From positions 49,561,553 through 49,625,552 of the forward strand of contig JAQMRL010000001.1 in NCBI GenBank assembly GCA_035578175.1: DNA of 64,000 bases. Direction: 5' to 3'. Positions 1 through 11,937 of this stretch are shown one piece after another. The stretch comes from Catonia carolina. Its lineage: Eukaryota > Arthropoda > Insecta > Hemiptera > Achilidae. Numbering within the stretch: the first letter of the stretch is position 1; every line of letters begins with the position of its first letter. The notes beneath the pieces were generated by a model, which saw nothing but the letters and a program-made list of their open reading frames with translations, was not told the origin of the DNA and did not search any database. The position numbers and the translations under genes are program-made.

Positions 1-310
1 TTCAAGAAGGTCGATAAAATAACAGAAAAATTTATAAAACGGAGATTGATGCAATTTATAGAAAAATTCAATGTACTACAGCCAAATCAATTTGGTTTTC
101 AAAATAACAAAGAACAGAAGATCCAATCATTGCTTTCTCTATTGAAGTTTTTAAAAATTTATATAACAGAAAATGTATAGCGATACTTATCAATTAGACC
201 CAGGCGTTCGACACTGTAATTTACTGAACCTTCTTACCGAATTACTGGTGGTAAAAAATATATATTTTAATTATAAATCTTATACGGTTGTTGACAATAC
301 CTGCATAAGA
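1..310 (+). pseudogene. Decayed non-LTR RT fragment, jockey-like
   Basis: The first 135 bases translate in frame 1 to an RT stretch ending in a PNQFGF block, the usual (P)xQxGFR region of non-LTR reverse transcriptases. From about base 140 the similarity moves to another frame, where TQAFDTV corresponds to the catalytic motif A (DLxxAFDTV). A stop codon sits just before this motif. Weak similarity continues to about base 310 in a third frame. The gene is therefore broken by at least two frameshifts and a stop, and it continues off the left edge. Neither the endonuclease domain nor the YADD motif is present. It is a dead remnant. Assignment to the jockey group rests on motif style alone and is tentative. 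Confidence 0.7.
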
Positions 311-2004
311 TGTTTGATAAATAATAATAACAATAATATAAATACATATACAGTTTATTAACTTGGTGGTGTTCTAATGTTCGATTATTATGCAACTGTA
401 TTTTTAAAATTAAAGCATAGAGAAGGTCTTTACTATATTTTCTTTTAAAGTGTCGGGCTGGATTCTCAAGAAGGTAAAAACGGTTTATTAGATGTTGAAT
501 TATTAACACGAACATTGCGTACCTTATAAAAATCGTTAAAAATGAAATATAAAAATTTATTGGTATATAATTTAATGAATTGATCAAAAGTTTTAATACA
601 AACAGTAATATTTCAATTGCAGTTATACAGAGTTATTTGTAGAAAGTTGCAATAGGTTGGCTTGAAACCAAATAAGTTTGCTGGACTGTTATTGCAAACC
701 ATATTTTGTAGGTTATCACAGTTATACCATTAAAACTACATATTTTGTTTAATACGGAAAGACAAAAAAATTAAACAATATAAAAATTGTTTTTTCCTTT
801 CTTTAATAATCACTTCTTTCTTTCTTTAATTTCGCTAGTAATTGAAATAAATAATAAATATCAAATTGAAAAAAATGTCTGTTTTGTGGTTTTTATAAAA
901 TAAATTATTTCAATATAGAAGTCAATTAAATTATATTATGTTCTGTCTTCTTTGTTTTATTAAAAATTTCACTGAAAAATATTTCATAATTATCTTTTAA
1001 CGGATAAGCCTATTTGGTTTAATACAATTTTAATGATTTCAAAAATTGTTGACATTAATTTATTATCACAGGTTTGATGTATTGTAACAATATATACCAT
1101 ATTATAAATTTTAGTTAAATAGAAAAAAGTAACATACGGCATTCTCTAAGTTTCACTACATTAAACAAGAAATAAATAAATCAATCTATCTATCATAATC
1201 TGCTGACAAACTGATTTTACGGAGATTGCCTTAATATGTCTGCACAATCTGCTACCCTAATAATCCGATCCTTTTTTCCACAAGATATGAGTATTCGCAT
1301 ATAAGTCAGCATTTAGTTTTACCCTCGTAAATTCATAAATCAATCTTGTATATTGTGATTTCGTGGTTCGCTTATTCTTGTTATAATATTTTCCAATTTA
1401 CAATGCGATTAAACTAATATGTTTACTCCGCAATCTATCTCTCTTTTCGCCCTCACTCCGCATTACATTTTGTTATTAACACATGAAACGTTTATCCCTA
1501 AAAAACTAAACTATAAACATGTTATTAAAGCTCATCCAAATAAAATAAATGTAAAAATATAATGAATATAATATTTTATATGAATATAATGAAAATTTAA
1601 AAATAAAATTAGATGGTAGAATCCATAAAGTAAATTATATCTATTAAAAAACACATCAGGCATCGTTTCATAGTTAGGCATACGTCTTAATACTGAAAAC
1701 TAACGATTGTAAAATATCTAACACAATGTATTTATAATTGAATTACTATACCATTGCGGATGAGATCTAGCCAATAACAGCCAAGATCAAATGTGAGGTT
1801 GCCGCTTTTCGCTGTCACACTCCGTTCCATCGACTCCAGCTGACTTTTTGTCAGTCAGCCACGGATGGTGCGCGTATGTAGACGATGCTTTAAGGGGTTC
1901 CTTAAAACCTTTACAATCAACGTTGATAAAATTAATATATGTTACGGCTTATAAATTTTTGTTCCAAAACGAATACAATTTATATTAAAATTAAAAAAAT
2001 ATTA
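311..2004. other. AT-rich DNA without a recognisable gene
   Basis: No supported coding region or RNA gene. A less AT-rich patch at about 1755-1920 stands out from its surroundings and contains a short inverted repeat (CTGACTTTTTGTCAG). I cannot assign it. Confidence 0.6.
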
Positions 2005-2167
2005 GGCAGCCTTCGTGGTGTAGTACGTAGAGCGCTAGCCTAGCAGCGAAAGGTACCGGGTTCGATTCCCGACAGGTCTAGAAATAATTAGTGTCAAAAC
2101 CCAATGTATTATAGCCCAAAGTAGTTGCTAATAACCAAGATGTTGATGCGACTTAAAATAAATAAAC
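2005..2167 (+). mobile_element. tRNA-derived SINE (family 1, copy A)
   Basis: The head has an RNA polymerase III A-box-like segment (GTGGTGTAGTACGTAGAGC, about 2015-2033) and a perfect B-box (GGGTTCGATTCCC, 2058-2070), in the right order and spacing for a tRNA. The sequence lacks the foldable arms of a functional tRNA and runs into an unrelated body ending in GTTGATGCGAC and an A/T-rich tail. The same body end (GTCGATGCGAC) occurs in the SINE at 40497-40662, which shows this is a dispersed family. The boundaries are approximate because no clear TSD was found. Confidence 0.75.
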
Positions 2168-3990
2168 TATGCATCAATTTAACTATGTAAAACTTGTGAA
2201 TTTTAATTTAAAAATATAGTACATCAGGTTTTGTCAATAGCTCTTGAGAAAAAGGTAGAACCGTTAACATTGTCATAAATGGGCATCTGGACACAATATA
2301 ATAGATACTAATAATATTAACAGCATATTAATAACGTTATGACTACTCAAAACATTGTTTGTTGACATTTTACTCTCTTTTGCTTTTTTTGATGTGAATG
2401 TAAAGCTTATAAATAACTCTCCAAAATAAACGTAGGCTCTATAGGTCTATTCGTAATTTTCTTGAACCGATAAAACGAATTTATACTTCTTTTATTTATA
2501 TATTTTGTTGTGATAAATAAATCTTGACGTTAAATGTAAAATTCCTACTACAGATCCATACTGCTTAGTATACATGGTATAGAAACTATTGATACAAAGA
2601 AACAAGACCAATAAAGGTAGCTTTTGCAAAGACTATTAAACACGTGATATTTCTAATGTTAGCGTACATGTTTTGTGTAATTATTTAATTTAGTCGAATA
2701 ATTGTTTAAAATGGTAAATTTTCTTAATCTAATGTAATATTTAAAAAACAAACTTAATCCAGAAATAAGTTGGGATTCCCTCAACCTACTCACATGAAAT
2801 TTGCACTGAAAGCTTTGTCTCGGTTAGCTGTTTAATTCTTCAACTGATGGACCAACAGATTTCAAATATTTTGTATGACCGTTCAAGAAGAATGAATCCA
2901 AAATTTTTAGTAACGTGAACAACGGGACCACAACGTGACAACGCAGGATACGGTTGCTGAAAGTCAATTGACTCTGTGCTATGTTCTAGGCCACTATGTT
3001 CCGCCTTCATCTGCAGTCTTTTGTTAGTCGGAATATAAACCATTTCCGTCTGAATTTAATCCCGATGATCTAAAGAAAATGTTCAAATGTCTTAGTGCTT
3101 CATTTTAAATATTTCCTCCGGTTAAAATACATTTTTAAAAAAATTTAGTTTTAATTAAAATTAAAAAAATTATGTTTCAACAGCCATGTTATCAGAAAAG
3201 ATCACTAAGTTTGTAATTCGAGTTGTAGAGAGGTGAAACGGAATGATATAACCAAAGATGGCTCAAGAACACTTCCTTGTGGTTCGCGTTACGAAAGTGA
3301 AAATAATTTCATTGTTGTAGAATATAAACGACAACGATTTCCGGAATAAGATGGCACATACTGCAATCAATAAAAGTTGTTCGAACAATCTAGCGTTAAA
3401 CATTTTATTTTTATTTTTTTGGAATGGTGAGCATATTCTGTAAATAATCAAAATAAAACCACAGTAATCCATTAGAAGTAAATACGCCATACTTACTATA
3501 CGTTATATTGAATGAATAGACAGCTTTTGAATTGTGAAATGTCGATCATTGTCTGTGAAGTAAAATGCCTTCTCTTTCAATACGGGTAACTCTTTTACTT
3601 CAGTTATTCGGTCGATGGCTTCATCCCATAAAATTACTATCAAATACAGCTGCTTTTTCAATGATTGGGTTTCAATTCTTTTAAATGCATGCAAAAAGAC
3701 AAAAGAAAGTTTTGTCACGCTGTAAACTTTAAATACCATTAAAAATATTTTTAAATTAGGAATTTTTCATATTAGTTAAGTAAACAAAAACCAAAAAAAT
3801 CCTGCAAAAAAGTTCTTATTAAGTTAACTGGATATAATTCTATTTCTTAAGTTTCTTTGACATTTACCAACGCAGAAAAATTTCGTGAATTTAAAATTTA
3901 AAGCTGAAAAAAATACTAAAAATGCTGAAAGGTTACAATAAATTAACGATAAAGTAGTTCTACAATAGTATTTAAGAACCTGTTAATTAC

Positions 3991-4008
3991 GCAAGTAGGC
4001 CTACTTGC
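3991..4008. repeat. Perfect 18-bp palindrome centred on AGGCCT
   Basis: GCAAGTAGGCCTACTTGC is identical to its reverse complement. Its core TAGGCCTA recurs at four other places in the window. Confidence 0.9.
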
Positions 4009-5202
4009 ATAAAAACAATTAGTGGTTTGGGTCTGAAATAAAAATATCCTATATTGTATTTAAAATTATTCACGTTTTCGTTTAACTCATTGTATAAAAG
4101 GGAAATGCGCTTGGCGTGAAGTGCAAGTTGTTGAAATACACAAGGAATTCTCAAAGAACTTAATTTACTGTATATTTTATACAGAAAGTAAAACTGAGAC
4201 GCAATTTAGCGCGAGAAATGACAAAAGTATATGGTACAGTAAAGCAAAGGGATAAAAGTTCAGTAATAAAGTAATATTATATAAACTACCTTCGTCATTC
4301 CAACGATCAAATTACATAAAAAAATCATATGCTTCGGCTATTTTACTGTTATAAACAACACCATAAAATACAGTAAAACTTATGAAACTTATGTCCTGAA
4401 CAATATAATTTATAAATCAAACTTTATATGCATTAATCAAGGGTAACAAACGTGAAAAAGTATTATTATTTTCATTTATTCACTGCTGCACTAATTCGTA
4501 AAGTGCAATTACAGTACCTGAAATAATTTCATCTAGATTTCAATGAATTTTATGACGAAACTCGAATTGTTTTTAGAAAAAGACCTCTAAAATTCTTTCA
4601 AAATATTTTCTCTTAAACCTAAACAAATGTATTTGATTTAGTAAGCTACCAGAAGCTATTATTATCATTATATTTAATAAGAAAGGAACCTATTTAATTT
4701 AACTACAACCTTTTACAATAGAAACAGAATTTAAAAATGTATACATTATGAAAAAGTTAACTTAAATTTAAGTTGGCGAAGTTGAGTTAGCATCGTTTCC
4801 CATCACCGCTGTTTTACTCTTCACGAAGACGTCCTTGGCCAATTGCATGTGAGCCTTCTCATGGGATTATGGTGTATGAACGTAGAATACGCTTTGTGAA
4901 CAGATGGGTGTTTGTATGTGTATGCGCATGAGAAAGTGTACCGAATATTAAACTACTGTTGTGTCAAGTGGGACATTTTAAGCTACATTGTGAAGCGAGT
5001 CATTAGTTATATGTCGACGGGGCACAATTTCATTTGGTGACATTTATTTTTCTTATTGCGTAAATTAATTTTTTGTAACAAATAAACATTTTTATTGATC
5101 TATTTAAATAACTAAAATTAATATATACCATGTAAATAAGGAGTCACTTATTTTGCTAGCAGGAATATACAATAGTTTTTAAAATATATCACGGGCTAGC
5201 TC

Positions 5203-5237
5203 TTCCTTGTACTAGCCATTGGTCTAGCTACAAGGAA
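5203..5237. repeat. Hairpin with 9-bp perfect stem
   Basis: TTCCTTGTA at 5203-5211 pairs with TACAAGGAA at 5229-5237. The 17-nt loop (CTAGCCATTGGTCTAGC) is itself almost self-complementary, so the stem could extend inward. The function is unknown. Confidence 0.7.
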
Positions 5238-5820
5238 CTTCCCAACTGTGTGAAGTGTTCATCATTAATTTAGCAATTTATTTACGCAAAGAGATAAGAG
5301 ATTGTAAATTTTTTAATACAGAAGCTAAAAAGTACTATACATTTATTGAGATTTGCTTCTACTAAAATACATCTTGTTTTGTTTACACTTTTTTTTTTAT
5401 CTAAATCTGAAGGTTGCTTAATATGGTAAATTTTCTATTGCCTTTGATTCAAAGCTCTAGAACGTTTGTAATATTTTACATAAAATGGTTTTTACAGTTG
5501 CATAGATAAAATGTTCTAAATAACGTTTCTTATGAATATTTTCTAATTGGCACTGTGATAAAGTACTGTATTACCAATCTGACAGATCCAGCTTTAATAC
5601 TATGTTACTTCCAGCCGTGCTTTGAATGTTCTAATTTGATTTAATAAATATAAACGGTCCGGCTGTTCCAAATTTTAAATCTTTTACATGTAACCAGGAC
5701 AACAATTTGTACACAAATACACCCAAGAACCTTCTTTGTAATTTAATAATCAAAAAACCTACTAACTTCATGGGCTATTTATAATATACAAACTTCATTA
5801 TAACAACCATAAGTATATTT

Positions 5821-5922
5821 ATTATTTTATTAACATAAGAACTTTGATTTCTCATCGATTACAACTACTCGTATATCATTATTATTTTATTAATATAAGA
5901 AATTATTTCTCATCGATCAAAA
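5821..5922. repeat. Imperfect tandem duplication, period about 60 bp
   Basis: The segment beginning ATTATTTTATTAACATAAGA at 5821 recurs at 5881 as ATTATTTTATTAATATAAGA. Both copies end in TTTCTCATCGAT. The two copies differ by a few substitutions and a short deletion. Confidence 0.75.
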
Positions 5923-6439
5923 TAAAACGACTCAATAATCAATACATTAAAATCAATATAGATATCAAAAATATTATAATATCTAACTATTATTAAATAA
6001 AACATAAATATTCAAGAATAAAATAAAAATCAATATAATTTTAACCAGCGTATTTTTTCATTCCATGGATTGTTACAACCTGAGTAGATTCTTTAATATC
6101 CAATTTTTAAATAATTAACTAGCAAAATTTAGGGTAGTCGCTAAGTAGCAATAAGTATTTAACTAAATACAAGAATTCTTTTTCTCTAAAACGAACAAGT
6201 TTCTTTCTAAAATAGTTCAGAGTTTTAAGCTAAATTTCCTTAGAATTAGGATCCACTTTAAAAGAAATGGATAGGTTTTCTATGTGCCCATAACAGACAG
6301 GTGGAGTGTCAAATTATTTACACTCGATCTGTTAGTTGCAGGGCTAAAATAAATAGTTCTGTTTCTTATCACATGGTCAGCCAATTAAATGACTGAATCA
6401 TTTAAGAACAGAAGAGGTAGAGGTGTAAAAGACACTAAT

Positions 6440-6683
6440 CAGAGTTATCTCCTCTGAAAGTAATGATTTTCATTACAGCCAGACCCTGTGGTGAATGAAG
6501 TGAAGGTGTCATTTGCAGAGTGGAAAATATGTGCTTTTCAGAGGGCTCGGCATGCTGATAAGCGTACTTTTCCACTCAGTGAGGAAGGCAATTGTAAACC
6601 ACCTCACTCCTCATTTTACTTAGTAAAACCTCTAGAGGTTCAAACCAGCCTTTTGGCTGATGACCTAAACAACAACAAGGTTT
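6440..6683 (+). mobile_element. Dispersed-repeat-like segment ending in (AAC)n
   Basis: This is a less AT-rich segment with structures typical of a LINE or SINE 3' end: a CCTCTAGAGG palindrome, a CAGCCTTTTGGCTG hairpin, then GATGACCTAAACAACAACAA. The 66-codon ORF inside it has no recognisable motif and I do not treat it as a gene. There is no second copy in this window, so the call rests on the structure of its end. The left boundary is uncertain. Confidence 0.45.
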
Positions 6684-6689
6684 TCTAAT

Positions 6690-7540
6690 GCATTTTAATA
6701 TTAGAAAAAAACCCACGTATATATTTTAATTTAGAAAAACAATTTTACGTAATTCTTTTAGGTGTACTCCAAATTAATGAGGAAAGAACGAAGGAAAATT
6801 AAAGATAAGGGTTGGGTAACTGAGAACTCCAGCGGGAAAACGGTTTGGTTGGTTGGTTAGTGGAGCAGAAGTGCTAATCAAAATTCATTTCCCTGTATGA
6901 AAATTAAACGCTTCAAAGAACAACCGACCTTGCTGGTTTAGTATTTCATTTGAAACAAGTATGTTGTATCGTTTTTAATAAAGAAATTATCTGGACCAAA
7001 GAAGAGATTGGATTACATTTTCCGTTACCCAATTAATTTGCTGTGTTAGTATTTTATAATAAGCGCAGTTAAATTTAGAAAATTAAATCTTAATTCCAAT
7101 ACACCATTAAACCTTCGAGTCGTGACGGAGTAGCAACTTTTATTCTCATTTATAGGAATTCCTGTGGAACGATAACAGACTGGACAAAATACTTGAACAA
7201 GCTTTACTAATATCTAACAAAAATACTAATTGTTTTGTAATTTTAGTTAATTTTTAATGGCACTGAATACACAAAGCTTATTTTATTGTTACACCGCGTT
7301 TTAAGTTGTCATAATATATGTAAAACGCAAAATTTGATCTAAGTTAATTGAAAAAAAATCAAAAAGGAGCTCCATTCATGGAGCTTCCATTTTGTTCTTA
7401 ATACAGATTTCTACCTAACAGATTTAAGTAATTTTTGTGTGCTTGCAACGAGAACACCTTTGGATACCTGCAATAAAATTTAAAAATTGAAATTGGTAAA
7501 AGCCGTAGTAATGAGATTTTACAAAGTAAATAACAAAATA
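6690..7540. other. AT-rich DNA without a recognisable gene
   Basis: Nothing coding is supported. A small hairpin (AGCTCCAT, 2-nt loop, ATGGAGCT) lies at 7368-7385. Confidence 0.55.
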
Positions 7541-7554
7541 TAGCTAATAAAATT

Positions 7555-8061
7555 GTGAAAGGAAAGGTATTAACTGGTCAACTGAACTCAATTCTGTGGA
7601 GTCTCAATATAAGAAAAGACATAAAGAAACGAATATTTTCAGCAATAGTGGAAGGTACGGTGACATATGGGGCAGAAGTGTGGACCATTACGCAAAACAT
7701 GAAAAATAGAATCAGTACAGTGGAGAACAGATACTGGAGAAGATGTTACAGATTGACGTTACGAGATAGGGTAACGAATATAAGAGTAAGAGAAATAATG
7801 GGCATTGAAGACTCAATAATAGACCATATTGAGAGAAAACAACTGCACTGGTATGGTCTCATGCGAAGAATGAGCAACGTACGAATCCCACTGAAGGCAT
7901 GGAACTGGAGACCGCAGCGAAATAGAACAAGAGGAAGACCGAGAAGGAGATGGATAGAAGGTATTGACAGAGCCATGGAAAGAAGAAACATAGAGGAGGA
8001 GTCATGGCAAGACAGGCAAAAATGGCGTTTTGACTGCGACAAACGACCCATAGTGTTGTAA
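7555..8061 (+). pseudogene. C-terminal fragment of a non-LTR retrotransposon ORF2
   Basis: This 168-codon open frame has no proper ATG start; it opens on GTG downstream of a truncation. It matches the region after the RT catalytic core of non-LTR polymerases: a VTYGAEVWTIT block, then a basic segment with RYWRRCYRLTLRDRVTN, a LHWYGLMRRM block and an RTRGRPRRRW arginine-rich stretch. The RT motifs, including YADD, are absent, so only the 3' end of the element is left. The frame is intact to its TAA stop. It lies directly beside the insertion site of the complete minus-strand LINE and belongs to a different, older element. I do not assign a clade. Confidence 0.8.
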
Positions 8062-8138
8062 ATGGTCGCCACTATATATATAAATAACAAAATAATGAAT
8101 ACAATTTCTATGGCGCTACTATTCTGGTGACGTTGCAA

Positions 8139-8147
8139 AGTTCAGTT

Positions 8148-8151
<4 letters not shown>
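8139..8151. repeat. TSD of the LINE, 3' side
   Basis: AGTTCAGTTAGTT is repeated exactly at 13952-13964. The match ends at both outer bases. It lies immediately beside the (AAT)n tail, which fixes the 3' end of the minus-strand LINE at 8152. Confidence 0.9.

Positions 8152-8194
<43 letters not shown>
8152..8194. repeat. (AAT)n microsatellite, tail of the LINE
   Basis: About 14 uninterrupted AAT units. On the LINE's strand this is (ATT)n, sitting between its 3' UTR and the TSD, so it is the reverse-transcription tail rather than an independent microsatellite. Confidence 0.85.
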
Positions 8195-8576
8195 GTGAAT
8201 TTTATTATCCTCTCAATATTACAAACATTTACCTTATAAAATACACTTAATACTAAACTTAACTGCAAAGAAGAAATAAGAAAAATAAAATAAATCAATT
8301 TACTACTATTCACTTATGACATGACCTAGAGGCCGTCTGCCAGGTTGAAGACACTAAAACAAGAACCCTACATTAATTAAAACATGTAAGTAAATTTTAA
8401 CCCTCTTGTTATAATTTATTAAAATTAAAAAAAAACTCATTTGATTATTTGTTATCAATAGGTAAGCCTTATTACCCACACCACGTAGCCCCCCTGTATT
8501 CACAAAGGAGAAATGCACACCCCGTAAAGCAAAATTTATTAATCTTCACTAAAAAGAAAGAAAAGAAAAACTACTT
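8195..8576 (-). other. 3' UTR of the LINE
   Basis: This non-coding stretch lies between the ORF2 stop at 8577 and the (ATT)n tail. No further ORF or polyadenylation signal stands out. Confidence 0.6.
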
Positions 8577-9662
8577 TTAGTAATTAAATTCTGTGATCAG
8601 ATATTTTCTATACTTGATTGCAGCCCTCACGTATCCTACTAGACTGTACCAATTTTCACCATTTAAGTAGCTCACCACCCTTCCCTCTTCAAGAGTTGTA
8701 GCCCCCAACCATACCAGTCTAATATCTTTCAAAACAAGACACCTACCGATAAAATGATATATGTCTTCTACCTCACGGGCATTGCACATTGAGCATAATT
8801 TTGCGTCCCCCTCCCTACCTGGACTATCATTAAGCCCCAACACCCCTACCCATGTTCTTAATATTGTACTGATAAAACGCCCATCATATTCATCAGCTAT
8901 GTATGTTGTTTCCCCCAAATCCCACTCAAGTTTACCATACCTACTCTGCCTTGCCCTTTCCATCCATCTACCTCTCGTGGACTCCCTCATACTAACCAAA
9001 ATATTTTCTAACTGCAATGGCCAATTGTCACATCCCTCAATATTATCCTGTAGCTCACAATTGTACTTTGCTGCCAGATTTAGCCATGTCTTAAACCACC
9101 CAACTTTATGCTTAATTACCAGCCTTGTCAATTTAAAAGGCAGCCTGCTCTCCGGCATCCTTAAAACTTTCATAATATAACCAAAATGTATTTTCAAAAC
9201 ATATTGTCTTATCAAATCCACTCCAGTCTCCAAGTAAATTGCATAACTCGGAGTGTACCTTGGTAACCAAAAGATCCTCTTTAAAACATACCGCTGAAAC
9301 TTTTCCAGCTCTTCCACTCCTTCACATCCCCAGACCTGAGCTCCGTATGCTATTACTACCCTACTAACTGAATTAAAAACCTCCCACTTACTAGATACTG
9401 AGACTTCAGCATTGGCTAAAAGGTTATTCCACACATTATTCAGAGCGAATTTAGCAGTCGTAGTTCTTTCCTTAAAATGAGCAGAAAGTGATAATAAAGG
9501 TGTCAGTGTTATTCCTAAATATTTATAGTTATTTACAACTTCTATCGGCGTTTGACCACATGTCCATCTTTCCCTGTTCCCCAATTTCCCCCCTCTTCTA
9601 AAAACCATTACCTTTGATTTGTCTAAATTGACTTCGAGATTCCATTTAACACAATACAACAC
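8577..9662 (-). pseudogene. LINE ORF2, C-terminal part (thumb and Cys/His domain)
   Basis: This 361-codon frame continues ORF2 in another reading frame after a small indel at about 9646-9662, where the two frames overlap. It begins in the segment just after the RT active site (WNLEVNLDKSKVMVF, then NNYKYLGITLTP). A VIAYGAQVWG block follows, and near the C-terminus a zinc-finger-like cluster CSMCNAREVEDIYHFIGRC (C-x2-C-x9-H-x4-C), common at the C-termini of non-LTR polymerases. The stop at 8577 is followed by the 3' UTR. This part is intact by itself; the single frameshift that separates it from the RT core is what makes ORF2 a pseudogene. Confidence 0.88.
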
Positions 9663-11853
9663 TAGCCACTAGCTTGTTAATCATACCTTGCAGTGCTTCT
9701 GGATCCGATGCCAACAGCACCAAGTCATCTGCGTACAACAATAATCTAACCAATACCTCATCAATTTTTATCCCTCCTCCCAATTCATCATACAAATCAT
9801 TTATAAACAAAGAAAATAACAGTGGCGATAGCAGACACCCTTGCTTTACTCCTGCAACTGTTTCAAAACCCTCTGTTAACCCTCCACTACACCAAACAAA
9901 CGACTCGGTATCAGTGTACAAACCTTTCAATATACTTATAAATTTATTACTTAACCCCAATGAATACAATTTATAGAAAAGCGCATGCCGAGTCACATGG
10001 TCAAACGCTGCTCTAAAATCTACAAAGAAAACATATAATTTTTTACCTCTCTCCTTCAAGCTGAGATTAATTGTACATAGCAAATTGAAAATGTTATCTG
10101 TGGTAGAATAACCTCGCCTAAAACCTGCCTGACATTCATTTAATAATCCATTCTTATCTACCCAATTAACTAACCTACTCAACAAAATACCCGTAAATAG
10201 TTTTGCAATCACGTTTATGAATGATATACCTCTGTAATTATTCACCAAATTAACATCCCCCTTCTTATGGATCGGAAAGATAATGGATTTTGTAAAACTT
10301 ACTGGTACCTCTTCTGTGTTTAATATGTTGTTAAATAATTTCACCACACGTCCTAAAAATACTTCTGGTGCATATTTAAAAAAATCATAGGGTACTCTAT
10401 CCATCCCTGGAGCTTTCCCATTTTTAGCTTTCTTTAATACTACAAGTAACTCTGGTAACCCTATCTCTTGATCTAGCAACTCATCTACACAAAATGGTGC
10501 AGCGTACGTAATTTTACTTGTTGCTGTTTGCCCCGTTAGCAAATTTTTAAAATAACTAACCCATTCATCCGCTTTTATTCCTGGATCGCATTTGAATACT
10601 CTCTTTTTAAAATATCTCACGCATTCCCAGAAAACCCTAGCATCCCTAGCTCCTTTAAATTTCTCTATTACTCCAGAAACAAAAGCAGCCTTTTTCTTTC
10701 TACACATATCTCTGTAATAGTACCTAGCACTCAAATATTCATTTTTGACTTCTAACGCGTTACTTTTTCTATACAAATTTAATAGACAAAAAACCTGAAT
10801 TCTAGCTTTTTCACACTCCTTATCGAACCACTCCTGCTTTGCCTTCCTCTTACCACCACTTAATTTATAATTTGAGTTCCCCGCAGCGCTAGAAATCATC
10901 TTTATTAAATAATTCACTCCCTCACCCCCCTTCAACGGCACATCACATTCCTGTACACATGCCAACATTAACTTTTTTCTATATCCATTTATCTCTCTGT
11001 CTGACCACAACAGTTTCGGCAGAAGCGGTAAGATATCCTTCTCTTCACCCACCGGTCCACAATACACCTCCACCACCACCGGCATGTGGTCTGAGAAATA
11101 CTCCAAACCAACGCAAAATGACTTAATTATACCTAAACAATTCAATCCCACCGCACACAGATCTATCACAGATGATCCTTGCCCCCCAAGGTATGTGAAT
11201 TCCCCACAATCATCCCCATGCACGCGACCATTTAAAATTATCAAATTTTTGTTCTCAAAGAATTCCAGCATATATCTCCTCTTTACATTTAATATACTAT
11301 CCTTAGACCTTCTAACAGCACTCAAACCACAGTCTCGAAATAATTCCTCGTCAACAGTCTGTTCCATCCCCACACGCCCGTTGGAGTCCCCTAAAAATAT
11401 ACAATTTTTATTGCATAAATAGTCATCAAACAATAATTCCAGGTTTTTAAAATCACTTTCCCAGTCTGCAAAATTCCCCCCACTTAAATAAACCGGTATC
11501 AAAAAGTATTCCTTACCTTTACTACACATTTTTATTATTTCCTCTTCTCCAAAGTTTTCAAAGCATAAGACGCCCTCCAACTGATATCTGTAACCTAAAA
11601 CCATACCCGATTTTGCCTTTCCACGTTCTGAACATCTATATGCCGGTTTCCATGATAATTTATAACCCTGGAAATATTTACCCCAAACTGCTACGTCTTT
11701 TTCCTCCACAAAAGTTTCCGTGAGACAGAAGACATCATAATTACTAACAAAACTGAAAAAATCTAAATTAAACCTCTTACTCTTAAGACCACCAACATTA
11801 TAATACATCATGCTGAGTACAAAACCCTCTGAAATACTATTTACATTTACCAC
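9646..11853 (-). pseudogene. LINE ORF2, endonuclease and RT core
   Basis: The N-terminal third is an APE-type endonuclease: YNVGGLKSK, the catalytic-Glu block FCLTETFVEE, IFLGDSNGRVG (the usual GDxN) and the C-terminal SDHMPVV. The RT domain follows, with GKAPGMDRVP, IIFPIHKKGDVNLVNNYRGI, QAGFRRGYSTTDN, motif A VFFVDFRAAFDHV, motif B GVKQGCLLSPLLFSLFINDL and motif C LLLYADDLVLLA, so both catalytic Asp motifs are kept. The 735-codon frame ends shortly after motif C through a small indel; the rest of the protein continues at 9662-8577. The proposed start codon is GTG, and the conserved protein probably begins at the MMYYNVGG methionines about 15 codons in. It lies 84 bases after the ORF1 stop. 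Confidence 0.93.
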
Positions 11854-11937
11854 ACTCTCCTTTGGAATATTATCTACATTTACCCAATTTTTTAAACTAT
11901 TTACCTTCCTACACCCACTCTGGCAGACAAGCCCTTG

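Larger units (their letters stand above)
2168..6430. other. AT-rich DNA without a recognisable gene
   Basis: No supported gene. It includes an 18-bp palindrome at 3991, a hairpin at 5203, a short tandem duplication at 5821 and a less AT-rich patch at about 4790-4960 that I cannot assign. ORFs here are short and lack recognisable motifs. Confidence 0.55.

Noticed and set aside
2005..2080. Functional tRNA gene
   Set aside because: A- and B-boxes are present, but the arms do not fold as a tRNA and the sequence continues into a SINE body shared with another locus.
2840..3043. 67-codon minus-strand ORF in a less AT-rich stretch
   Set aside because: No motif, splice context or homologue recognised; not distinguishable from chance.
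3503..3739. 78-codon minus-strand ORF with a GTAAGT shortly downstream
   Set aside because: A stop precedes the donor, so the ORF and splice site do not work together.
7746..8138. 130-codon minus-strand ORF
   Set aside because: Antisense to the plus-strand LINE fragment, which has recognisable motifs; the antisense product has none.
8152..8194. Independent AAT microsatellite
   Set aside because: It lies exactly between the TSD and 3' UTR of the LINE and is its tail.
9674..9976. Plus-strand ORFs across 8.7-11.4 kb
   Set aside because: They are shadows of the minus-strand LINE ORF2, which has full domain support.
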